Of a stretch of DNA of 64,000 nucleotides, positions 56,171 to 64,000 are shown piece by piece. A program made the position numbers and the translations under genes. Each line of letters opens with the position of its first letter. Position 1 is the stretch's first letter. The stretch comes from Vesta saturnalis. Its lineage: Eukaryota; Arthropoda; Insecta; Coleoptera; Lampyridae. Location: assembly GCA_036346205.1 (NCBI GenBank), contig JARFJB010000534.1:5555001-5619000 (forward strand). The letters run 5' to 3'. The notes below the pieces were generated by a model. That model was not told the origin of the DNA. It saw only the letters and a list, made by a program, of their open reading frames with translations, and made no database searches.

Positions 56171-57960
56171 GACCACTAAATAAAGAACGAACCCCTAGAC
56201 TAACATCCAAGCAAATCGAATGAACTAAATATCAGCACTTATACAGAACAAAATTAATCTCAAGATATGCATTAAAGCTCCCGAAGATTTCGCAGTTAAA
56301 CATCGTGTTACTCTTATACAAGAAGCTGCATGGGAAGCAAAACCTGATAAAACTTAACCTACTCGACATGGAAACAACAAACCCTTTATGTAAAACAGCT
56401 AATCGCTAAAAAGAGACTGCTCGATCAAAATGGTAAAGATCTCGAACTCCTGCTGATAAACCAAGCTTCAACAGATTATACTATCTGGAGAGCTACCAAA
56501 AAATTCAAAATACCACTAGCGGCCACTCCGCCAATACTAAAACCTCGACAAATCTGAGTAAGAACAAAGACAAGTCAGACACCTTCGCAGAATATTTATC
56601 AACCCTTCAATTCTAACATAATAGACCCAAGCATTGATGAACACCTAGACATCCAAAATGATTCTACCAATCAAACCTTTTTCGTTAGCAGAGAGACTAT
56701 TCGAAATTAAGAAATCATAAAACACCAGGCTACGATTTGATAACAGGTCAAGTACTAAAAATTCTCCCCAAAAAAGCTAGTGTATTATTAACAACCATAT
56801 TTAACCGAATGTTAAGCGTGTTATATCATAATGAATCCTAAGCCTGGTAAAGCATCAGAAAGTGTGACCTCACACCACCCAATCAGCCTTCTACCTATAC
56901 TAAATATTCGAGAAATTATTCTTAAAAAGACCGTTAGAAAATACCCATACACTAATTCGGGTTTCCGGCAACAACAACGCAACAAGTGCATAGACTAGTA
57001 AACGAATATATCGAAAAGCATCGAAGAAAAGAAATTCTGTACCGCTGTGTTCCTTGATGTAACCCAGGCGTTTGACAAAGTCTGGCACACTGGGTTACTA
57101 CACAAAGTAGCCAAGCTATTACTATCTTCGCCTTAAGTCATACTTTGCAGAGAGATTTTTGTCAGTCAAGGGTAACAACGAAATTTCCGAATAGTGTCCT
57201 ATAAAATCCGCTGTCCCATGAGGAAATATCCTTGGTCCCCTACTTTACCTGATCTTTACCGCTGACTTGACAGAAACCAGAAATACTGTCACCGCCACTT
57301 TTGCGGATGACACTGTCATCCTATCTACATATCAAGACCCCACTCAAGCATCTGAAAATATCCAAAGACACCTAAACCTATTAAACGAGTGGCTCGATGA
57401 ATGACACATTAAAGTTAATCAAACTAAATCGACACAAGTGGCATTCACCACGCGAACTAATATATGTCCCCAGTTACTCTTAAAATGTTCCAATACCAGT
57501 TATGACTGAAACCAAGTAAACGGGCTTACACTTGGACCAACGTCTCACATGGAAAAACCATATCACAACCAGACGCCAGCAATTAAATATTAAATTTCGT
57601 CAGATGCATTGGCTTCTAGAAAAGAAATCAATCCCTATCCAATAAACTGTTAATCTACAAATCTGTATTAAAACCAATTTGGACATATGGTGTTCAACTG
57701 TGGGGATGTGCTAAGCCAACGTGAAGAAAAACTATACAGCAATTCCAGTCCAAAACATTCCGTGCACTTGTGAACACTCCATGGTAAGTCACGAATCAAA
57801 CTCTACACGACGATCCATTTGTCGAGGAAGAAACCTGCAACTACTAAGATAGACTACAGGGTCATCCGAACGAGCTCGTTCATCAGCTTACCAATGCGTA
57901 TCCACACTTAAGAAAATTAAGGAGAAGCTGGCCTTACAACTTACGATCAACCTAACATGA
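56171..57960 (+). pseudogene. Jockey-like reverse transcriptase and tail (ORF2)
   Basis: Fragments in several frames: TRPLNKERTPRLTSKQIE, GYDLITGQVLKILPKKASVL then LTTIFNRML, KPGK, PISLLPIL, FCTAVFLDVTQAFDKVWHTG, FADDTVILSTYQDPTQASEN (intact FADD near 57298), INQTKST, then LLIYKSVLKPIWTYGVQLWG near 57650 and later text. The order fits the fingers, palm and thumb of Jockey RT. At least six frame breaks and the minus-strand 56900-57088 frame show that it is dead. Confidence 0.75.
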
Positions 57961-59600
57961 AAAGTTTGCTATAGGGGTATCATTAAGAGTGGTTTCTCCT
58001 TACAAAGTCTGTTCTATATCTATATCTCACATTTGCTTAATACTCCATGTAAAGCAGATTATACATTTACTATTAACAAATAATAACAATTTAAACATTC
58101 CTTATAGTGACTTCATATTTTCATATTGAGACAAATACGTAAATCCAAATAAATTTTAATTTAAATTGAAATGTGGTACGTGATAGGAGCAAAACGTTAG
58201 TGTGAAAACAATTTTAACACAAATTACCGCAAATGGCTCTGAACAGTATTAAAAGCTACAATAAAGGAATAGCGTGTATATGAACAACGTTTATTCTTTC
58301 TATACTGAAGACATTTAAAGTGTGGATCACGTATAATCCTTTCTATGATTTCCTACATTTCTCTCATAAAAACTTGCTAATAATCAATGTTGGAATTTTA
58401 TGATCGTTTAGGTAAGAAAAATCTTACCCATTCCATTCCAACTATGATAAGAGTTTAAGCAGATATAATGAAATTTCCGCTTTTTAAATTCAACAAAAAT
58501 ATACAATTCCGCATCGGTATCAAACGGGACGGATGTCAATATTGCAATATTTCACGGTAATTAAACTTTAAAAGTATTTGAACTTTATAATATAAATATT
58601 GAGTTTTAACAAAACGACAGATGTAAGATATCAAATAATGTCAGTTCATATTAGCTTCCCGTAAGCAATTCAATATACTCGGTTTACCTGAGAATCTAAA
58701 CAATAAAAACTAGGGGAAAAGAAAGCAAACAGTCTTTTCTTTGAAGTATTTACCTTCAACCGCACCTGGTCATATTATACTAAAAAAATCTTAATGATCT
58801 GGTTATTTGAGAAAAGTAAAGTTTCAATTATATTCTTTAACTTGATAAAATGCGAAAAGACGAACTCAATAAAACTGAGTGATCATAAAAGAGAATGTGA
58901 TATCATAAATTGCATGTGCGAAAAGATGTTTCCCAAATGCATCATACAGAGACAAGTTTTATCTTTCACGCTTACGACCTCTATTGGAGATACACGATAT
59001 TAAAATTGTGCAAGTGCTGTTTTTTATTTGTACGATCCTTGTAAGTGTTCTAGATTTTCGAATGTTTCCTTAAGGACTAATTCTTACTTAAGGCGTACAA
59101 AAACTAATAATCATAAAGGTTCAGGGAAATGGGTCGGAGTTTTTTAAGATAGAAAGACATTTTCAAATATTGCCTTTTTAAGATTGTGAAATTGTGTTAC
59201 CGAGTGATTACTTTAATGCGAAAATACGAAGGGTATACAATAAAAACATTCTTTATACAACAGTTTAATTACTAGTAGGGAGTAATAATGCGTACTGTCA
59301 TATATATTTTCTCTTTACATTATCATTTTTCTTTATTACATTCTCAATTGCTATGCACCGTAGAACACCCAAATGGAATAAATCTCTTATTTCAATTATT
59401 TTAAATTTATAACAAAAATCCCGAAGTACCTTAATTTTAGACTATACATTAACGTCCTGCAGTGAAAAAATTTTATCCCTACATTGAGCCCTCTTCGAGC
59501 GAAAGCTATTACCCCCCAAATTTTGAAATGGGAAATAGGGGCTAGTGATACATATCTATATCGTCTATTTAAAAATGTTATTGCTGCCCATATTGCCAAA
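57961..59600. other. AT-rich spacer
   Basis: No gene recognised. The 69-codon frame at 58794-59003 lacks any known motif. Confidence 0.5.
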
Positions 59601-60010
59601 ATAAACATAAAATATCTGGTGTAGAACAACACATCGCCTCCAAGAAAAAACCAAAAGAAATGAAATAATTTTAATAATAGATGGGATAATAATTATCCAA
59701 CCTATTTTTTAATACCCAGATAACGAAAGTTAGCAACACTGTAAAAACAAAAATAATGATCTACGTTAACAGACATATAGATGCTCACTTAAAAAACTTC
59801 CACAGCCGCCCGCTTCTATAAAATACCGATAACACAATTTAAGCATTTTCAACTTTTTTTTAAACTTTATAAAAAAAGTTATGTAAAATTAAATTCTCTT
59901 AAAAAAATATGTGTACACATAAAACTAATCGTTATGCAAATATTGAATAAAAATTCGAAGTAACCCTTAAATTCTGCCCCTGAAACTTTTCGCCACTAAA
60001 TCACGTATCC
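59601..60010 (+). repeat. Diverged repeat related to 63250-63650
   Basis: Shared direct landmarks: AACATT/CACTGTAAAAA, ACATATAGA, CCCGCTTCT then AAA(T/C)ACCGATAA, and GT(G/A)T(A/C)CACAT. In addition, ATATCTGGTGTAGAACAACAC at 59612 matches the complement of GTGTTGTTCCACACCAGATAT at 63266. A dispersed repeat flanks the GT-rich arrays on both sides. Confidence 0.5.
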
Positions 60011-60490
60011 AGAAATTCCATAATAGATATTTATGTATTAAGGGCATAATCAGAATATTATGGGTCGAGGAAATGTTAAAAGCCCGACGCGAAGCGGAGG
60101 GCTTTTATATTTCTGAGTGCCATAATCTACAATTATGCCCGTAGTACATACAATGTTTTATTTTATTTTGCACCATGAAACTGGAACAAAATTTTAAAAA
60201 GATTCAGTATTTTCGGCAAGTTTTTAAATGCAAATGCAGTGAAATAAAGTCGACAGTAGGCTAATTTGTTGTTACTCAGATACTGTGATATATCATGTCA
60301 TGAGTTTGCTGTCAATCATGCTGTTTAGCAATAATGACATTTCCGTGCTACAAAGACCACATTACGCCCGCATTTGGGAGCGTATAAAGAACATTATGGT
60401 GGCAAAATAAAATAAAAGATAATTAATCAATACGTTCAAGAACTGCATGTTGGTAATGTTACATCTTTCAAATCTACAGCTGCTTCAAAA
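60011..60490. other. Spacer before the GT-rich array
   Basis: No gene. CCCGACGCGAAGCGGAGGGC (60084) is a small GC-rich palindromic stretch in otherwise AT-rich sequence. Confidence 0.45.
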
Positions 60491-60681
60491 ATGTGTGTGT
60501 GTGTGTGCGTGGTGTGTGGTGCGTGGTGTGTGGTGGTGTGTGTGTGTGTGTGTGTGTGGTGTGTGGTGTGTGGTGTGTGTGTGTGTGTGTGGTGTGTGTG
60601 TGTGGTGTGTGTGTGTGTGTGTGTGGTGGTGTGTGTGTGTGGTGTGTGGTGTGTGGTGTGTGGTGTGGTGTGTGTGTGTGT

Positions 60682-60720
<39 letters not shown>

Positions 60721-60838
60721 TGGTGTGTGGTGTGTGGTGTGTGGTGTGTGTGTGGTTGTGGTGTGGTGTGTGGTGTGTGGTGTGTGTGTGGTGTGGTTGT
60801 GTGGGTGTGTGCGTGCTTGCATGCGTGCGTGTGCGTGT

Positions 60839-60885
<47 letters not shown>

Positions 60886-60905
60886 TGTGTGTGTGTGCGT
60901 GTGTT

Positions 60906-60948
<43 letters not shown>

Positions 60949-62245
60949 GTGTGTGTGTGTGTGTGTGTGTGTCTGTGTGTGTCTGTACGTCTGTGTAAGT
61001 CTGTGTGTGTCTGTGTGTGTCTGTCTGTGTCTGTGTGTGTCTGTGTGTGTCTGTGTGTATCTGCGTGTGTCGGTGTGTGCCTGTGTGTCTGTGTGTGTGT
61101 GTGTGTCTGTGTGTGTCTGTGCGTGTCTGGGTGTGTCTGTGTGTATCTGTGTGCGTCTGTGTGTGTCTGTCTGTGTCTGTGTGTATCTGTGTGTGTCTGT
61201 GTGTATCTGTGTGTGTCTGTGCGTGTCTGTGTGTCTGTGTGTGTCTGTGTGTACCTGTGTGTGTCTGTGTATGTCTGTGTGTGCCTGTGTGTGTCTGTGT
61301 GCGTCTGTGTGTGTCTGTCTGTGTCTGTGTGTGTCTGTGTGTGTCTGTGTGTGTCTGTGTGTGCCTGTGTGTGTCTGTGTATGTCTGTGTGTGCCTGTGT
61401 GTGTCTGTGTGCGTCTGTGTGTGTCTGTCTGTGTCTGTGTGTGTCTGTGTGTGTCTGTGTGTGTCTGTGAGTCTGTGTGTGTGCGTGTGTACGTGTGTGC
61501 GTGTGTGCGCGATTGCGTGTGGGCGTGTGTCTGTGTGTGTGTGGTTATGTGGATGTGCGTGAGCGAGCGCGTGCGTGTGTGTGTGGGTGCGTGGGTGCGT
61601 GCGTGCGTGCGTGTGAGTGTGTGTGGGTGTTTGGGTGTGTGGATGTGTGGGTTTGTGGACATGTGGGTGCCCGTGCGCGTGCGCGTGCGAATGCGCGAGT
61701 GTGTGTGTGTGGGTGTGTGAGTACGTGGGTGCATAGGCGCGTGCGTACTTACTTGCGTGCGTGAGTGCGTGCGTGCCTGCGTGCGTGCGTGTGAATGTGT
61801 GTGTGTGTCTATGTGTGTCTGTGTGTGTCAGTGTCTGTCTGTGTGTGTGTGTGTCTGTGTGTGTCTGTGTGTGTCTGTGTGTGTGTCGGTGTGTCTGTGT
61901 GTCTATGTGTCTGTGTGTCTGTGTTTGCGTGTGTGCGTGTGTGCGTGTGTGCGTGTGTGCGTGTGTGCGTGTGTGCGTGGTGTGCGTGTGTGCGTGTGTG
62001 AGTGTGTGCGTGTGTGTGTGTGTGTGGGTGGGTGAGTGTGTGCGTGCGCGTGCGCGCCTGTGTGTCTGTGGGTGCGTGGGTGCGTGCGTGCGTGCGTGTG
62101 AGTGTGTGTATGTTTGTGTGTTTGTGTGTTTGTGTGTGTGTGCAGTAGTGTTTGTGTGCGTTCGAGCGTTAGAGCGTACGTGCGTGTGTGCGTGGTTACG
62201 TGCGTGGATGCGTGGGAGCGTGCGTGCGTGCGAACGTGAGTGAAT
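60491..62245 (+). repeat. GT-rich compound microsatellite
   Basis: Sub-blocks: GTGTGGTGTGTGGT-type (60510-60840), (TG)n (60840-60970), an 8-bp GTGTGTCT array (about 60970-61465), then GTGCGTGC and GTGTGCGTG types (61480-62240). The plus strand is nearly devoid of A. Long Cys-Val and Thr-His open frames are artefacts. Alternating purine-pyrimidine of this length can adopt Z-DNA. Confidence 0.95.
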
Positions 62246-62430
62246 GTTTGCGTGCGATAACTCTAGAACGACGTGTATGTACTTTCAATTTCTTGGTTAA
62301 TCTTCATTTTATTTCTCGAAGTGTTGGTTAGATTTTGTGAGAAATTCAGTGACGGAGAGGAGTTTATTAGGGGCAGTGTTGGTTGATATATATTTCTGAT
62401 ACAGCTCTATATTTTAAAGACATAGAGATA
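62246..62430 (+). repeat. Dispersed repeat unit following the GT array, copy 1
   Basis: GTGCGATAACTCTAGAACGA, TTAATCTTC, TTAGATTTTGTGAGAAA, GGAGTTTATTAGG, CAGTGTTGGTTG, AACAGCTCTATATTT-type text; about 150 bp repeated at 62727-62890. Confidence 0.8.
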
Positions 62431-62479
62431 CTAATATATCGACTTTAAACATACCGATTAATCATCTCCCGTGCAATAT

Positions 62480-62508
62480 TTTGGTGTGTGTGTGTGTGTG
62501 TTTGTGTG

Positions 62509-62581
<73 letters not shown>

Positions 62582-62725
62582 TTGTGTGTGTGCATGCGTG
62601 AGTGCGTGCGTGAGTGCGTACATGCGTGTGTGCGTGGTTACGTACGTGGTGCGTGGATGAGTGGGTGGTTGCGTGCGCCCGAGCGTGCGTGCGAGCAGGC
62701 TTGCGTATGTGCGTGCGATAACTCC
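62480..62725 (+). repeat. Second GT-rich array
   Basis: (GT)n (62482-62580), then GTGCGTGA/GTGCGTGC variants up to GTGCGTGCGATAACTCC. Confidence 0.95.
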
Positions 62726-62726
62726 A

Positions 62727-62890
62727 GAACGACATGTACCTACTTTAAATTTCGTGATTAATCTTCTTTTTATTTCTACGAGTGCTGATTAGATTTTGTA
62801 AGAAAGTCAGCGGCGGGGAGGAGGAGTTTATTAGGTGCAGTGTTGGTTGTTATACATTGCTGAAACAGCTCTATATTTCAAAAAATTCCC
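62727..62890 (+). repeat. Dispersed repeat unit following the GT array, copy 2
   Basis: GTGCGATAACTCCAGAACGA then CATGTACCTACTTTAAATTT; parallels copy 1 in the same orientation. Confidence 0.8.
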
Positions 62891-63249
62891 AAAGTAAAGC
62901 TTAAGTGTTTAAATGTTCTCTATATTTTATAAAGAAAATTTAATTTTAGTTAAGTTTAGATAATTTATTAATATAAATCCAACTAAGTCTAAAAATTAGT
63001 TAAATAGGACTGAAAGTTCTTAAATTGTCATGTAGGTATTTTATAGAAAGTGGCGGGTTTGGAATTTGAGTTAGTAATTATGTCTATCATTGTCTATCGA
63101 CATGAAGTTTCAAACGTTCATCTGACATTGATTTTATTTTTACAACGTTGCATATTTTCGTTATGTACCTCTTAAAATAGTGGATGAATGATTATATAAA
63201 AAGAATGTTATGAAACTTATTTCATTTCCGTTAATTTCCATTTTGTAGG
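62891..63249. other. AT-rich spacer
   Basis: No feature recognised. Confidence 0.5.
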
Positions 63250-63650
63250 TTGGAAGGTCGTGTGTTGTTCCACACCAGATATTTTTCAAACAATTATGTA
63301 ACTTTCATAATGAAAATAGACAACATTGTAAAAATTAAAAACCAACATATAGACGTTTAAATGTTCATATAAGGTAGTTGTTAATATACATATAGATAAC
63401 ACCTCCCGCTTCTGTTAAACACCGATAATAAAAATTATGTATTTTTATTCCTATCTAATCAAATTTCAGACTTATTTTACTTTATACTAAGTACTTTATG
63501 AACTAAAGTTTTTAAAATTATTTTTTAAAAAGTGTGTCCACATATTTTCTTATAAATTCATTGTTAGACAAATTTTGCAAAAAATTACATTAACATTTAA
63601 GTTGTACCTTGGAAAATTTTTGCTATTAAATTACGAGTAGTATTAACAAA
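63250..63650 (+). repeat. Diverged repeat related to 59601-60010
   Basis: Carries CCTCCCGCTTCTGTTAAACA then CCGATAATA and ACATATAGACG, matching the left-side copy, with one segment inverted. Confidence 0.5.
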
Positions 63651-63819
63651 TTGCATAGAACACAATTAATTGAAATGTTTAAGTTTATATGTTGGTATAT
63701 TTATATCTTTGAAATAAATTTCTGTTTCAGAAATAATTAATAAAAACCAGAAACTGCTCTTAATAAACCTTCCTTCCCTCTCTAAATTTCTCCCAATCAG
63801 CTTCCAAGAGAAATGAAAA

Positions 63820-64000
63820 CAGGCTTATATACGAAATTTGAGATCCGTACATGTTGCCGATCAGGAGTTATCGTTGGTACTAACGTGCATCCACAGGTCC
63901 AAATACACACACACGCGCGCGCACGCACGCACGTTCGCACGCACGCACGCGAGCAAGGAAGCACGCACGCACGCAAGCAAGCAAACAATCACTCACTCAC
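63820..64000 (-). repeat. Inverted third copy of the array-linked repeat, cut by the window edge
   Basis: On the minus strand: GTGCGTGC array, then CGATAACTCCTGATCGGCAA, CATGTACGGATCTCAAATTT and CGTATATA, paralleling GTGCGATAACTCCAGAACGA and CATGTACCTAC at 62727. The array (63908-64000) continues beyond the window. Confidence 0.65.

Larger units (their letters stand above)
54770..57960 (+). mobile_element. Jockey-like non-LTR retrotransposon, 5'-truncated
   Basis: In order: gag-like part (54778-55503), AP endonuclease (about 55510-56170), reverse transcriptase (about 56700-57500) and C-terminal part to about 57960. The upstream edge lies inside gag text, directly after the mariner pseudogene, so the element is 5'-truncated as usual for target-primed reverse transcription. 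No clear poly(A) or simple 3' tail was seen. Confidence 0.8.

Noticed and set aside
60436..62761. Long Cys-Val and His-Thr open frames
   Set aside because: Translation of GT/AC microsatellite; no composition or motif beyond the repeat.

Overview
This is eukaryotic DNA, most likely from an insect or another arthropod. It is AT-rich, has no bacterial-style gene layout, and has introns with GT..AG borders. Its mobile elements (BEL/Pao, Jockey-like, Penelope-like, pogo/Tigger, mariner, Spy-like, fold-back MITEs) are typical of arthropod genomes. I found no intact host protein-coding gene in the 64 kb. Almost every coding trace is a decayed transposable element, and the rest is AT-rich spacer or satellite.

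Layout. (1) 1-2.1 kb: AT-rich spacer. (2) 2.1-18.1 kb: a nested stack of elements. A small inverted-repeat element (arms 2101-2193 and 18003-18093) holds a pogo-like DNA transposon (2292-17976, TA duplication, 24-bp terminal repeats). That pogo copy was hit by a TTAA-flanked element carrying a spliced YqaJ-nuclease gene (2385-5024) and by a BEL/Pao retrotransposon (about 5812-16092). The BEL gag gene is in turn split by a 5.8 kb Spy-like transposon (6741-12560), which sits exactly between AAA and TTT and carries about 1.1 kb inverted repeats, a DDE/SWIM transposase and an inner fold-back MITE. (3) 18.1-25.4 kb: spacer with a tRNA-Ala-derived SINE-like unit and degenerate repeats of about 400 bp. 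(4) 25.39-28.29 kb: a 2.9 kb polypurine (GGAAAGAAA)n array. (5) 28.3-38.3 kb: MITE, mariner transposase remnant, Penelope-like GIY-YIG remnant, two minus-strand non-LTR copies, a Tigger remnant and a mariner-like fold-back element. (6) 38.3-43.4 kb: a second BEL/Pao copy split by an unidentified insertion of about 1.9 kb, then a hammerhead-like motif at 43.5 kb. (7) 43.9-44.1 kb: a tRNA-Ala-like unit inside a perfect 34-bp inverted repeat. (8) 45.8-53.5 kb: a (CACTCA)n satellite punctuated by copies of a roughly 100-bp unit. (9) 53.9-58 kb: mariner-like pseudogene and a 5'-truncated Jockey-like element. (10) 58-64 kb: spacer and GT/GTGC-rich arrays linked to a dispersed repeat.

The elements do not form a pathway. 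They are a record of successive insertions. The strongest inference is the Spy-like insertion: removing it rejoins the BEL gag frame codon to codon. All protein identities rest on motif recognition by eye, because no database search was possible.
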